Source of the DNA: Rheum nobile
Lineage: Eukaryota; Streptophyta; Magnoliopsida; Caryophyllales; Polygonaceae
Length of the DNA: 64,000 nt
Direction: 5' to 3'
Assembly: GCA_027886185.1 (NCBI GenBank)
Contig: WOAB01000595.1
Coordinates: 620,001 to 684,000, forward strand
Shown here: positions 11,738 through 23,800 of the stretch, piece by piece
Layout of the letters: the number at the start of each line of letters is the position of its first letter
Position numbering within the stretch: position 1 is the stretch's first letter
Notes under the pieces: generated by a model
The model's database searches: none
What the model saw: the letters and a program-made list of their open reading frames with translations, nothing else
What the model was told of the DNA's origin: nothing
Program-made: the position numbers and the translations under genes

Positions 11738-12395
11738 TCGCTGTTCCTCGCGGTGTTTGTACTCATTTAACGCGTTCTTTAAGACATTTTCTATATTTGG
11801 TATTTCCAGCTTTATTTTAGATAGTTTCCTTTTATAGTCTTTCTATCTTTTAGGGTTTGTGCCTTTTGCATGCTTGCATGGGCTAACCCTTAGGCTCGTT
11901 TCGGCCCATGCCCATTAGGTCTTGGCCGAGATACATTGGCTATTTAAAACCTCCCTTGTTATTGTTATTTCTTACATTCAATTTTAATCAAGGTTTCAAG
12001 TAGAGTGTTTATCCTCCTTCCCTTGATCGGACGTCACCCTCTATCTTCGCATCCCCATTCCCTCCGCCGTCGACGCTACGGCAACCGCTTGATCTTTCAA
12101 GACAAGTCTTCCTTCGCATCTCCCTTCCTCCGTAGTCGACGCTACGACACCCAAAGACTTGTCTTTTCAAGTCATCTATCCCTCATCACATCGCTTCCGC
12201 CACCGCTATCTATTCATCCCATTCATCACTTCCACCGTTTCCATCATCACAATCATCGCGATCTCCCGCTCGCGAACCATCATCACCACCGCGTTCCACA
12301 GTAGATTGATACGACAGAGTGACTTCCCAACCAAGACTAGATCCAAAGGTGTCACCTTGACAATTCGACTTGTCATCGGAGGCAAGAACACATCA
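11482..12395 (+). repeat. GyB 3' LTR (914 bp)
   Basis: Starts TGATGTGACC and ends CACATCA, giving 7-bp inverted tips. It carries the end of the pol frame in its first ~255 bp and the TATA-like box near 11940. The next 5 bp are CGTTC, a candidate target duplication with no partner on the left. Confidence 0.92.
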
Positions 12396-12444
12396 CGTTC
12401 GGAGGCTTAGGAGGGAAATTCCTTGCACCGAGTTCATCTAGATC

Positions 12445-12584
12445 CTTGCTCCTATCAGTACTACCCCCGCCATAGCACGCTTAACTTCAAAGTTCTTTTT
12501 TCTCACTTGAACCATGAAAAGGAAGGGCTCTTGTTGACATGTGTAGCACTCTAAACCTTTATTTATGAATCTAGGGTGTTACAA
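12445..12584 (-). repeat. TRIM 3' LTR (partial)
   Basis: Aligns with 12770-12897, including CCATAGCAC.CTTAACTTC and CTTGTTGACAT, ending GGGTGTTACA. The outer part toward 12396 does not align clearly with the other copy. Confidence 0.65.
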
Positions 12585-12600
12585 TCACCCCCACTTAAAC
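12585..12600 (-). other. TRIM polypurine tract
   Basis: Minus-strand AAGTGGGGGTGAT directly precedes the 3' LTR start TGTAACACCC. Short purine tracts at this position prime plus-strand synthesis. Confidence 0.55.
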
Positions 12601-12686
12601 CCTTGACGACCTCATCAAGACCCAAAGACTACCCTCTAGGTCAAGCGACCGCCCTCAAGGCCAAGTGCACTCATAACCTCGAGTCA

Positions 12687-12698
12687 GCTCTGATACCA
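12687..12698 (-). other. TRIM primer binding site
   Basis: The minus strand reads TGGTATCAGAGC, the initiator-Met tRNA site, 2 bp inside the 5' LTR (12701-12897). Confidence 0.75.
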
Positions 12699-12700
12699 TT

Positions 12701-12897
12701 TGTAAGACTTAAGGTCTTAGAAGTGCCATCACATGCCAACACAAGGACTTACCATGAGGTCACTCATCCCGATACTACTCCCACCATAGCACACTTAACT
12801 TCAGAGTTCTTTGTCCTCACTTGAACCATGAAAAGGAAGAGATCTTGTTGACATCGGTAGCACTTTAATCATTTATTTACAAATCTGGGGTGTTACA
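12701..12897 (-). repeat. TRIM 5' LTR (197 bp)
   Basis: Begins TGTAAGAC and ends TGTTACA on the plus strand. It abuts the primer site on one side and copia sequence on the other. Confidence 0.75.
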
Positions 12898-14925
12898 GGG
12901 GCATCTCATCATGTGATGAATAAAATGCAAAATCTCATCATTAAATCTAAACATGGTGGTCATGATCAACTTGCAATGGGAGATAACCCACATGGGTAAC
13001 TCCCTCTTACATAGATCAAAACCTTTGTTTTTGAAAGATGTTCTTCTTGCTCCTCATATCTCTAAATATTTATGGAGTGCTTCTTTCATGACGAGAGATA
13101 ATGATGTTTATGTTGAGTTTCCTAATTGGCGGTTTGTGAAGAATTTGCAGGGTCGGATCACTCTGAAGGGCATCATTGAAAACGGGTTATACCGGCTGCC
13201 CCCAACCTCCATCTCTTCTTCCCAACCTCATCTAACCTCCCTCTATATTGTCCATACCATCCTCATCGGCTAGCACCACCGTCTTGGACACCTCAAATGA
13301 GTCCATTTTAAGGTGTCTAGTTTCCTCTTTCCATTTACCTCTTTCCAATAAGACTATGTCCCATGTTTGTCAACCTTGTCAGCTCGGCCAAAGCCATAGG
13401 CTTCCTATTGTTAGCCGTCATGAGTCCAACCAGTCTTTGTTTGATTTAGTTTACATTGATGTTTGGGGTCTTTCTCCATTCTGTCTATTTATGGATCGCG
13501 ATATTATGTTACCTTTGTGGATGACTTTTCAAAGTATATTTGGATTTACTTCTTGTCTCAAAAGTCGTAGGTTTATCAATTCTTTGTGCAATTCCACAAA
13601 TTGGTTCAAACGACCCAATTTAATAAAACAATCAAATTCCTTCAAACTAATAGGGGACGGGAATTCACCGTGCTTATACCTTTTCTCAACTCTCAAGGGA
13701 CTCTTCACCGTGTCTCATGTCCCCACACACCTTCTCAAAATGGTGTTGTAGAAAGACAACATCCAATAATTCAAGAGAAGGGTCTTACTCTACTTGTTCA
13801 TGCATCTCTTCCCTTTTGATTTTGGGGAAATGCATTTCACACTGTGGTTTACATCTCAAATAGAACACCCACTCATCTCTTGAGTTGAAAGTCTCCCTTT
13901 GAGTTAATCTACCATAAAACTCCTAACTATGGGTTGCTGAACTCATTTGGTTGTCTATGTTTTCCATATCACAAGCCCTAAAACACCAAAAAAATGGCTT
14001 ATCGTTCCCTACCATGCACCTTCATCGACTACGGTACCAAGCCTAAAGGGTACCATTGCCTCGATCATATTAAAAGGCGCATCTACATATCCACCCATGT
14101 CGTTTTTTACAAGTCCGTTTATCCATACTCTCAAACACTTACCTTAGAACAATTGAACAATCATGTCCCATCCTTCAGCGTTGTTCTGATGCACCTACTA
14201 TGAGCGGCTGCCCATATATCGCCTCCTCTGGTCCTGTTCCCGATAGCCCTACCATTGTTCCCTGAGCGTATGCCCTCTTCTTCATCCCTACCATCTTTGA
14301 CGGACCCCAACCCAAGTCCTTCATCATCGTCTTTAACACTCCACACCAGCCCAATGCCTAGTCCCGCATGCCCGGTTGACTTGTTGCAATCGATGTCTCA
14401 AGGTGACTCGAACCTTGTCGTTCCAAACAATCCACCCAACGCCTCCTATTTTCGCGCCTCCAATGACTCCTCGCACCACATGGTCACCCGTCCTCGAACT
14501 GGGCATATCAAGCCTTGTTCATTTCAAGTTGCTCGGCATCCAGCACCTCCTTCCTCGGCTCTCAAAACTGAGCCATCTACATTTGCCCAAAATAGTAAAT
14601 CACATGCTTGGTGATCAGCTATGCATCAAAAGGTTGATGCACTTCATCAAAATCATACTTAGTCTCTCGTTCCTCGCCCATCTCAATCTAATATTGTGGA
14701 AAACAAGTGGGTTTACAAAATCAAACGTAAAGCTGATGATAGTGTTGAGCATTTCAAAGCCCGATTAGTTACTAAAGGTTTTCATCAGGAAGAAGGTGTT
14801 GACTATTTGATACTTTTAGTCATGTTGTTAAATCTACTATAATCCGATTGATTCTCTTTGTTGCTTTGTCCAAAGGGTGGCCTCTCAAACAACTTGATAT
14901 CAACAATGCATTTTAAAATGGTAAC
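12898..14925 (+). pseudogene. Ty1/copia pol remnant, protease to start of RT
   Basis: Starts inside the copia protease (GASHHV; the catalytic Asp is lost to the left), continues with the protease body (RDNDVYVEFPNW, GRITLKGIIENGLYRLP), the GAG-preintegrase HRLGH-like site near 13280, an integrase finger and core (CQPCQLGQSHRLP; DLVYIDVWG; GREFTVLIPF; HTPSQNGVVERQ), then the start of RT (WVYKIKRKADD, FKARLVTKGFHQ near 14755, LDINNAF near 14900). Several frame breaks. The RT stops abruptly at the Tat-like insertion; ~29 bp resume at 18358 (NLQETI). The protease-integrase-RT order is the copia order. Confidence 0.88.
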
Positions 14926-15603
14926 TGTTGGGGTCGGAAAATCGACTACTCGTCCAATGGGCATCAACTGTCTGACGCAACTGTCGGACGCATCGAACCC
15001 GTCAGACGCATCAGACGTGAGCCATGCGACCGCCGCCTGATTCCTGGACGCAGCGGACCAATGAGATTTTCTCCTTTATTATAACAACTCTAAGATCTCC
15101 AACGGCTATATGCATTATTTCAGTCATCATGGAAGGAATCAACCATCTTTAAGAGAGGATCAAGGCTTATTAAGAGAAGATCAAGCGTAATTAATGCAGA
15201 ATCAAAGAGAAGATCAAGAGCATTTAAGGAGAGATCAAGAGCATTTAGGGAGGGATCAAGCAAGTATAAATAAGGCTCTAGGAGAAGCCTCAAAGGACAC
15301 TCTAGGACATTCTACAACACTTCATTCTACTACAACCACTTGTACTCTCATCATCAAAACTCTCATTTTTATATATTCTATCTTGTCCAACGTTGTTTAG
15401 TCCGACCGACACTTGTAGTCTGGTCCGACCATCTCGTCTTCTTCAACTATTCATGTTGTAACCTTCTTCTTCCTCTCTTGCATCACAAAAACTACCATTT
15501 GTAATCACTTATTCTCATCAAACGGAGTAGATTTATCACCCTAACTATTGTTACCCCTCAAATCAACGGAAAGAGATCGATTGGTCATTTTCCGTCCAAA
15601 ACA
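14926..15603 (+). repeat. Tat-like 5' LTR (678 bp)
   Basis: About 21 differences from the 3' LTR counted by eye (~97% identity). Contains short GATCAAGAGCATTTA-type tandem repeats near 15200-15265 and CGGACGCATC-type repeats near 14980-15020. Confidence 0.92.
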
Positions 15604-15606
15604 ATT

Positions 15607-15623
15607 TGGCGCCCACCGTGGGG
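15607..15623 (+). other. Tat-like primer binding site
   Basis: TGGCGCCCACCGTGGGG, 3 bp after the LTR end. The tRNA it matches cannot be named safely from sequence alone. Confidence 0.7.
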
Positions 15624-15684
15624 CCGATAGTTAGATAATCCTGATTCATCTACTTCCTAATCCAAACATATCCAATTCGTGGCC

Positions 15685-16761
15685 ATGCAAGGAGGACAGG
15701 GGCAAGTCACCATGGATGACCTCTCAAAGGGGATCGACTCATTGAGGAGAACACTAGATCTCCAAAATGCCTAGATCATCGAGATGGCTGCCCAAAAATC
15801 TCAAACCGATGCCAAGATAGCACAGTTGACTCTTCAAAACGAGTCCCTATAAGAAAAAATCAGGTCTAACGTCTCAAACTCAAGACAAGGTCGACTCCTT
15901 AATATAGGCGACCAAGCAAGGCGACCAGATCTGACGAGGCGACTTGACCTGACGATGCGACCGGATCTGACAAGACGACAGGATCCAACGACGCGATCAG
16001 ACCAGACGACACGACCGTGTCTGACGGACCAGTCCAACCTATATGATCTCATCAAGCAACAAATTGAGGAGCACTTTAAGGTTGTGGACGAAAGGATCTC
16101 TAGAATCCCCGGCGCCCCTCGACCCATTGAAAAAGAAGCCGACAACTGCTTTGAAGATTCACCCTTCGTGGAAGCGATCAATGCAGTCGAAATGCCGAAA
16201 ACGTTTGTCATCTCAAACATGACTTACTACGACGGTTCAGGCGATCCAGAAGACCACGTGTCCATTTACAAACAAAATTTGATGGCATGTCCAATCCCTC
16301 ATGAGACGCGCGAGGCTATCATGTGCAAGGGATTCGAGTCGACTTTGGTCGGACCAGCCCTTACATGGCTCGTCAATATACCGAACGGGTCTATCTCGTC
16401 ATTCGCTAACTTGGTCAACACCTTCAAGATCCAGTTCATTAGCGGCCAATGTCCCAAAAAACAGTCCAGTGACTTGTACCGGATCATACAGGGGCACGAC
16501 GAAACGACAAGGGACTACTTGAAGCGGTTTAACCGGGAGAAAATTGGGATCCTCAATTGCGACGTCCCGACCTCCATAGAAGCGTTCCGCCAAGGACTCG
16601 ATAAAGAAGGCGATCTCTACGAAGATCTCACAAGGTACCCATATAAGACCTTTGAAGACGCCCAAGCTAAGGCAACGGCTCAAATTCGACTCGACGAAGA
16701 CGCACCCGAAAGGACGACGCGTCATCGAAGGGACAATAGGTTTCATCCATATCGTTTCTAA
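15685..16761 (+). pseudogene. Tat-like gag protein
   Basis: ATG at 15685 opens a frame that runs to TAA at 16759-16761, with two stops near 15772 and 15849. Residues after the second stop form a low-complexity block of RxDLTRR-type repeats (15920-16020), then the conserved retrotransposon gag domain: GDPEDHVSIYKQN, GPALTWLVNIPNGSI, SFANLVNTFKIQF, YLKRFNREK. The longest open part is 15955-16759 (268 aa). No CCHC knuckle is seen before the stop, shorter than a full gag. It would package element RNA using a helper's enzymes. Confidence 0.85.
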
Positions 16762-17679
16762 GTAATTTAATACGTATTATCATTATCATTTACTATTTGC
16801 ACTCATCGCATCTTTGGATTATCTCTTTTCGAATTACAAAATAATTTGACTTTTACATGTCGACCTATGATTACATTCGTGTCATTTCAATTTTAAATAT
16901 ATTCTCACTATATACTATTACATGAACCTGATTGCTAACATGAGGATTATCGATAAACTCGAGCACCAAATCCTACTATGTCTTTTTGATCCTACAACGT
17001 ACATGACGAATCTATTCAGTGCGACGAATACAAGACAACATCAAAATCAACTATGAACAAATCGACTTGACATATCGCGTTACATTTACATACATACGGG
17101 TGACGACCCTTAACATACACGTTGGATCCAGTCATCCGCAAAAAGCGCTTACCATTTACACGATCGATCGGAACACGGGTGAGATGAATAACACAGGCAC
17201 GTCGACACACCGCCTGCCTTACACATTACATAAGGTTAAGACACCTTATTACATTTACGCAATAGAAACATATTGCTTACCTCCCCGGCATAGAGTCATG
17301 ACTAACACACATTACGGGTGACAAACCCTACATACGGTACCTACAAATACACAAAGCTGTGCAGTACACATTTACAAAGTTAACGCCTCACACGGCTACA
17401 ACTTACACCCGACCCACCAACAAAAGCTTTTACGCAAATGGTGGTACAATACAATATACATTTACAGAGTTAACGCCCGATGGCTAAAAACTTCAATTCA
17501 ACACTTTCAAAGACAAAAGCTTTTACACAAGCAACGTCACATCACATCAATTCATCGACTATCTACATAGAAGGACGAGTTCGGACAAATCAAAATTGCT
17601 AAAGGACGATTCCCTTGAAGACTTGAAATCCATCTCATCCACCGCCTTGCATCGATGACTAAGATGAATTTGGGGCAAT
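16762..17679 (+). other. Non-coding internal region of Tat-like element
   Basis: No supported gene. AC-rich, with ACATTTAC-like repeats. Just before the 3' LTR lies GAATTTGGGGCAAT, a weak purine-rich tract. Confidence 0.6.
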
Positions 17680-18357
17680 TGTTGGGGTCGGAAAATCGAC
17701 TACTCGTCCAATGGGCATCAACTGTCTGACGCAACCGTCGGATGCATCGGACCCGTCAGACGCATCGGACGTGAGCCATGCGACCGTCGCCTGATTCCTG
17801 GACGCAGCGGACCAGCGAGATTTTCTCCTTTATTATAACAAATCCGAGATCTCCAACGGCTATATGCATTATTTCAGCCATCAAGGAAGGAATCAACCAT
17901 CTTTAAGAGAGGATCAAGGCTTATTAAGAGGAGATCAAGCGTAATTAATGCAGAATCAAAGAGAAGATCAAGAGCATTTAAGGAGAGATCAAGAGCATTT
18001 AGGGAGGGATCAAGCAAGTATAAATAAGGCTCTAGGAGAAGCCTCAAAGGACACTCTAGGACATTCTACAACACTTCATTCTACTACAATCATTTGTACT
18101 TTCATCATCAAAACTCTCATTTTTATATATTCTATCTTGTCCAACGTTGTTTAGTCCGACTGACGCTTGTAGTCTGGTCCGACCATCTCGTCTTCTTCGA
18201 CTATTCATGTTGTAACCTTCTTCTTCCTCTATTGCATCACAAAAACTACCATTTGTAATCACTTATTCTCATCAAACGGAGTAGATTTATCACCTTAACT
18301 ATTGTTACCCCTCAAATCAACGGAAAGAGATCGATTGGTCATTTTCCGTCCAAAACA
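17680..18357 (+). repeat. Tat-like 3' LTR (678 bp)
   Basis: Same length as the 5' copy, starting TGTTGGGGTCGG and ending CCGTCCAAAACA, followed by GTAAC. Confidence 0.92.
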
Positions 18358-18394
18358 GTAACTTGCAAGAAACTATCAATAATGAATTCTTCAC

Positions 18395-19102
18395 TTCTTG
18401 GTTGTAAATCGTCCCCGATTCATCCTCGTCATACTTTTGGGGGGACATAAGGAGAAAGATTTGCCACATTGAACGTGGGGTGCACATTAAACTCGTCTGG
18501 TAGCTCCAAGTGTTATGCGTTCTTGTCAAAGTGCTCAAACACCTTGAAGGGGCCATCTCCTCTAGGGTCCAGTTTGGTGTGCCTCTTGGTGGGAAAATGC
18601 TTGTGGCACAAGTGTATCCACGCCATGTCACCAGGAGCAAACATGACACGACATTGTCTTGTGTTGGCCTGACACTTATACTACATAACACGATGCTCGA
18701 ACTAGTGTTGGGTCCTCTGGTGTAGCTCCTACATGAACTCAGTTATATTGGCTCCTTAGAGGTTCTCAACATCACACAAAGGGTGTGGTGTCAAATCAAC
18801 CGACGTGAGTGGGTTCTTCCCAAACACCACCTCAAATGGTGTGAGCTTTGTCTCCGAATGCATAGACATGTTATAGGAAAACTCAACAAAAGTTAGTAAA
18901 TATTCCCAATGGCAAGGCTTGGACCTAAGCATGGTTCTAAGTAGTGTGCCTATGGTCCGGTTGCTAACCTTGGTCTGGATATCGGTTTAGGGATAGGAGC
19001 TAGTACTAAATAGGAGGTTGGTGCCTAGCTTGCCCCAAAGCGTCATACAAAAGTAGCTCACAAACGTCACGTCCCTATCACTTACAATGGTATGTGGGAT
19101 CT
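18395..19102 (-). pseudogene. GyC integrase, C-terminal part
   Basis: Minus-strand reading gives PHTIVSDRDVTFVSYF at the 19100 end, then LLFSTSS, SNRTIGTLLRTML, ETKLTPFEVVFGKNPL, GDMAWIHLCHKHFP, DPRGDGPFKVFEHFDKNA and FNVANLSPYVPPK toward 18430. This covers the second catalytic Asp, a degraded E region (TDIQTKV in place of TDGQTEV, so the Glu is lost) and the GPY/F module. Several stops. It joins 25733-25930 once GyD is skipped (RLHEI then PHTIV). Confidence 0.85.
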
Positions 19103-19985
19103 TGATGTGACCCTGCCTCCCATGACGGCCCAAGATGAGGAAGAAGCCATGACCGTGGGCTCAGAAGAGACAAGTACGAAGACCGCGATCTTCGTCATAC
19201 TCCTCGCATCTGGAACAGTGACCGCGATCTCATTCAAGCGTCTCTATCCAAGACCAAAGATCGCGTGCCTCAACGCGTCTTCCTGCAAGTGACTCAATGT
19301 TGAACACGATCTCCTTCAAGTGACTCAACCTCCTTCAATGCTGGTCGTGTTCTATCTGAAGATTCTCGCATTCAATGCCTTTAACGCGTTCTTTTGAGAC
19401 ACTTTCTATATTTGGTATTTCCTGCGTGTTTTAGATAGTTTCTATTTATAGCGTTCTATATTTTAGGGTTTGTGCATTTTGCATGCTTGCATGGGCTAGC
19501 CCACTAGGCTCGACTCGGCCCATCCGATGTCTCGCCTCTAGTATTTAAAGCCTCCTTTGTTATTGTTATTTCCTTACGTTCAATTTAATTCAAGGTTTCA
19601 AGTCGAGTGTTTATCCTCCTTCCCTTGATCGGACGTCAAAACCATTTATCTTTGCATCCTCTTCCCTCTGCCGCCGACGCTATGGTAAACGCTTGAACCT
19701 TCAAGCCAGTCTTCCTTCGCATCTCCCTTCAACCGCAGTCGACGCTACGACACCCGCAGTCGACGCTACGACACCAACGACTTGTCTCTTCAAGTCATCT
19801 ATCCCTCATCAAATCGCTTCCGCCAATGCTATCCTTTCGCCCCAACAACCGCTTCCACCGCATTCACTACCGCACCACCACCGTGTTCACCAACACGTTC
19901 ATCATCGCGTTCATCTCACCCAAGACTAGATCCCAAGGCGCCACCTTTTGACAATTGGCTTGTCATCGGAGGCAAGAACACATCA
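19103..19985 (+). repeat. GyD 5' LTR (883 bp)
   Basis: TGATGTGACC start, CACATCA end, TATTTAAA box at 19542-19549. Contains two copies of the CCGCAGTCGACGCTACGAC unit near 19732-19775; the 3' LTR has three. Confidence 0.92.
19542..19549 (+). promoter_or_regulatory. TATA-like box in GyD 5' LTR
   Basis: TATTTAAA at the same LTR position as in GyB (TAGTATTTAAAGCC). Confidence 0.55.
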
Positions 19986-19987
19986 AC

Positions 19988-20001
19988 TGGCATTAGAGCC
20001 C
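19988..20001 (+). other. GyD primer binding site
   Basis: TGGCATTAGAGCCC, 2 bp past the LTR. Two changes from the TGGTATCAGAGCCC of GyB. Confidence 0.75.
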
Positions 20002-20860
20002 ATCAGTCTTATAAGTCACGAACTCAAGTTTGCATCTTGTTCACAATTTATTTTTTCTTCCCCCCATTGTCTGCTTTCGTAACATCTCGCGAGAAAAGAG
20101 AAGAAAAGAAAAGAAGAGAAAAACCAGAATTTCCATCTTTGCAACACCTTCGGTTTCTACAAGATCCTATCTTGGCCGAAATTTTTTTCCTTGTTCCCTA
20201 AGTTTTGGTGTGTTAGGTAATTTGTTATCTTGCATGCTAGAATATTTTGTTTCCTTATTTCACGCGTGGATAGAGTTTCCTTGTTTGCTAGAGTTTACTT
20301 TTTAGTTAAGTTAACCAAATTTCCTTATAAGATATCATATCAAATCTTATCTTCTCTCTCCTATCTCTAACATCACACTTGTGATATTCTTGTTACTTAG
20401 ACCGATTTTATTTTTGTTTCCTTTTGCAAATCCGAAAAGATCAAAAGATAAGATCTCGGATATTAAAAAAAAAGATATCCAAAAGATATTCAAAAAAAAA
20501 AAAGTTTCCAAAGTTAGGGAAAGCCAAAATAAGGCAACCCTAACCTACTCTCGGTCTAAGCTCATCTTCTCAACCTCTCCATCGTCTAGGTCAAGCTTCC
20601 TAGAAGGTACTTTCTTGCTTATTAGGTTGCTTTGTTTACGTTTGGTTTAGGGTTTCAATTTGTTCTTGTTTGTTTGATTGCAACTTGCTTGATACACCAT
20701 CTCTTGTGCAAGCCAAGCCGCCCTCACGGCAAGCCAAACTAACCCTACCTATGTGAACTTTGTGACTTGACTAGTGATTTGCTTGGTTGTTGTTCTTCGT
20801 TGTCTTTTGGTTCATTTTTACTCCCATGTCTGGCCATATTGTTATAGACTTATAGGTACC
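20002..20860 (+). other. GyD untranslated leader
   Basis: Parallels the GyB leader, including the A-runs flanking GATATCC near 20465-20500. No supported gene. Confidence 0.65.
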
Positions 20861-23800
20861 ATGACGATTGAACATGGTGAAAACCAACCTGGAGTCGACA
20901 ACAACAACCCACCTCAACCACCGTTGGATCTACCCCAAGACCAACCACTAGTTGACCCCCCACAACAGGACCCTCTCATCGCTTTGTCCGAGGAGAAAAG
21001 GGAGATCAAAGCCCTTCGACAAGAGAACGCAGCTTTGAGAGCCCAACAACGCGATGCACAACTCGTGCACAACCCAAATCCTCTGAGTACAATGGACGCG
21101 CCGGCTCAACCACGAGCCACCGATGTCGGTCCATCAAAGACAAGAGTCGACAAAGGCAAAGGAATCATGCCTTCGACATCTCATCATCAACCACAACTCA
21201 ATCGTATGCAGAGTGTCTACGAGAGTCGCCAAGGCTTCGTTTCCAACGCGGACTGCTACGTGCCTAGATCCACAACCGTTGGCTTCGACAACGGCTCCGA
21301 CTACGACCGCAACGCCGAGGACACTCAAGGTGAGTATTCTGAACCATACAACTTTGATGATCGCTATGCCTCTAGGAGAACCCAGAGACACGTAACGGAC
21401 TCAGCGCCACGCGAAGGCTGCCCTCGCCGAGCCGAGCCAGCCGACGCAATGCCAATGAGACCCAGTCGCCGACCAAGTGGGCATACGCGACGCGATGAGA
21501 CCAACTTGAGGATACCAACTACCCATCCACGGGGCCATGATGTACGCGATCACCTTCGACACCAGAGTGTTCGAATGCCGTGTTACGGATCTGATGGCTA
21601 CGCGTCGATCACACCCAATGTCCACGACGACTTCGACGAGTATGACGACGAAGAGATCGAGAACTCAGGTATGGTCAACCCTAATTTTTTTCACCCCCCT
21701 CTTGGAGATCCACTAGAATTGCAGGATCGCCCTTCGGATTGGATACCTCCACCGCGTCTCCAGCCCCAAGGAGAACGCGTTCGTGAAATTGGCGGCGAGT
21801 GCCGCAATGTTATGCAAAGAGACATTCGACGCGACAACTATGATGCCCAACCGCGATGACGCCTACGTGCCCAGGAATGAGTATGTCCGCAAAGATCACC
21901 AAGAACGCGATAGACGCTAGGTTGGACGCGATAGACCACATGGAGTGTGCGCCTTTGAGAACCCTCTCTACGACGCCACACCAAACAACGCGTTCAACCA
22001 AGTACCTGCCCAGCCTCGATTCCAACGACACCAAGTCAAGGTAAAAATCGAGCATTTTTATGGTGAATACAACCCCTCTGTTTGCACCAGATGTGGCATT
22101 GCTTCCATTTTCATGTTCTACTGAACCAATGCTATTTTTCATGATCCCAGCAGATGTGTTGGTTGGCAACTCTTAGTCGTCTTCCAACTGCAAGTAAACT
22201 GCATAGCTGGGGTATACTTCCTTCTGCCAACTGTGTTTTATGTCATTCTGCTGAAGAAGATGAGAGTCATCTTTGGTTTGGTTGTCCTGTTATTCAAGAG
22301 ATTGTTCATATTATTCTGCAGTGGCAAGGGGTTAGTATTAGAAAATGTAGTTTGACATAGTGGTGGGCTTGGTTTGCTCAGTGCAGGAAAAGAAACAATA
22401 ACATCTATCAAAGTAAACTATTGGCAGTTATGGGAATAGTTTACCATTCTTGGAGGCTAAGGAATGAAGTTATTTTCAGAGAGAGCAGAGTAGTTTCATC
22501 TGATCAATGTGCTGCTAGAGTTGTTGAGGAATGCAAGTTCAGAATCCTGCAAACATTGAAGATCACTGGTAGAAGAGGGAGAGCTTTGAGGAGAAGGCTT
22601 CGTCTTTGATTTCTTGTTTTTGTTTGGTTTGTTTGTTTCATTTGTTGTGTTTGTGGCTTGTTTAGTCTGTTCTTTTACTGGTTTTTTTTGTTGATTGTTT
22701 GTTGTTTCTGCTTTGTTTTTCCTGTTGGCTGCTTGTTGCAGTGTGTTTTGGTTTCTGTTTTTTTGTTTGTTTGGCTTTGTGTTGTTGTTGTTACTTTTGT
22801 TTGTTGTTGTCTTAGTTTGCCTTGAATTGGTGTGTGTAAATAGGAAGTTGAGCCTTTTTCCCAACCATCAATACAATTTACCATTTGGCGGAAAAAAAAC
22901 CCCTCTGTTTATCTTGAATGGGTGCAGGCTACGGAGTACAAACTTCGATATTATCGGGTGCCCCCCGAGGAGCGTGTCGATGCCGCGACACTTAACTTCT
23001 GAGGAGCCGCCCGCGTTTGGTGGCATAGATTTGAAGATGACTGCGTGCGTCGCCACAGGACCAGAGTCACAGAATGGCATCAACTAGTCTACGTGATAAC
23101 CAAGAAATACGTGCCTCTAGACTATAGGAATCAAATGTGAATGGAGATAGCCATAGCTCGCCAAGGGTCGATGTCTCCACTCCAGTTCTTTTCCAATCTT
23201 GAAGACATGTATTACAAGACCAACATCTCCGTTGCACCATCGACATTGAGGACGAAATTCTTGAGTGGCTTAAACACCAACATCCGTGATCAACTCGAGA
23301 TTTTGCCCATCAAAGATTTGAACACACTCACTCACATGGCGATGCAAATCCATGCCCAAATATCTCGCCGCAAATCTTACACTTATCCAAGTGGACAACA
23401 AAGGTATTCTTCTAACCCTAGTTGTTTAAATCCTACTAATGTTCGTCCTAGTGCCTCTACCACAGCTGCGTCGAGCCAAGCTCCCGAAGCGAAGCCGTCG
23501 ATGCCACACACCGCACCGCGCCAGACTACGCCCACACAACCCCCAATGGGCACCGATCGCGCACGCGACCTTGAGTGTTACAAATGTGGTGGACGAGGCC
23601 ACTACAAAAAGGATTTCCCCAATGCGCGCAAGGTCTTGTTCTCTACCGCCGCCGCCGGCTACGAGTCATGCGACGACGAGGAGGGTGCCCTTGAGCCCAT
23701 CGAGGAGGGCAACGAAGAGGTGGACGACGCCATACCCACTTCTCTGCACGCGGTCACACCATTGAGCTTGGTGATGCGTCGTCTCCACACAGTCAAGGAT

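Larger units (their letters stand above)
4176..12395 (+). mobile_element. GyB: near-complete Ty3/gypsy element, CRM-like chromovirus
   Basis: An 8.2-kb element with two nearly identical ~0.9-kb LTRs, a Met-initiator-type primer site, gag with a CCHC knuckle, protease, RT, RNase H and integrase in the Ty3 order. Diagnostic points are the protease motif VDGGSC, LTR tips TGATGTG...CACATCA, and a pol frame that runs ~250 bp into the 3' LTR and encodes GPVTRSRSK. From family knowledge I infer a CRM-type chromovirus. It is not functional: frameshifts in gag near 6010 and in RNase H near 9950, and several nonsense codons. The first ~14 bp of the 5' LTR are missing, and no target duplication matches the right flank CGTTC. 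Confidence 0.9.
12396..12897 (-). mobile_element. TRIM: miniature LTR element, minus strand
   Basis: Two short repeats sharing the CTCACTTGAACCATGAAAAG block and ending GGTGTTACA flank only ~116 bp of internal sequence, which holds a reverse-oriented primer site and a purine tract. No coding capacity. This matches a terminal-repeat retrotransposon in miniature. The right side abuts copia protease sequence (GASHHV), so it entered a copia element. The left repeat (end 12584) aligns only from about 12445 and looks damaged next to the GyB end. Confidence 0.75.
14926..18357 (+). mobile_element. Non-autonomous gag-only LTR element, Tat-like
   Basis: Two 678-bp LTRs (TGTTGGGG...CAAAACA) flank 2.1 kb. 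Target duplication GTAAC at 14921-14925 and 18358-18362 is perfect. Skipping the element continues the copia RT in frame (NGNLQETI). Only gag is encoded; no protease, RT or integrase is seen in 16762-17679. The primer site TGGCGCCCACCGTGGGG and the gag motif GDPEDHV are of the kind seen in Tat-lineage and Dasheng/RIRE2-like elements. It must have relied on an autonomous partner. Confidence 0.9.

Noticed and set aside
15194..15400. QREDQEHLRRDQEHLGRDQ repeat ORF, also at 17948-18154
   Set aside because: Lies in the Tat-like LTR and is present twice only because LTRs are paired; no promoter or family.
22616..22860. TG-rich low-complexity stretch as an independent satellite
   Set aside because: Placed between the LINE zinc-binding domain and its A-run, so it is the LINE 3' UTR.
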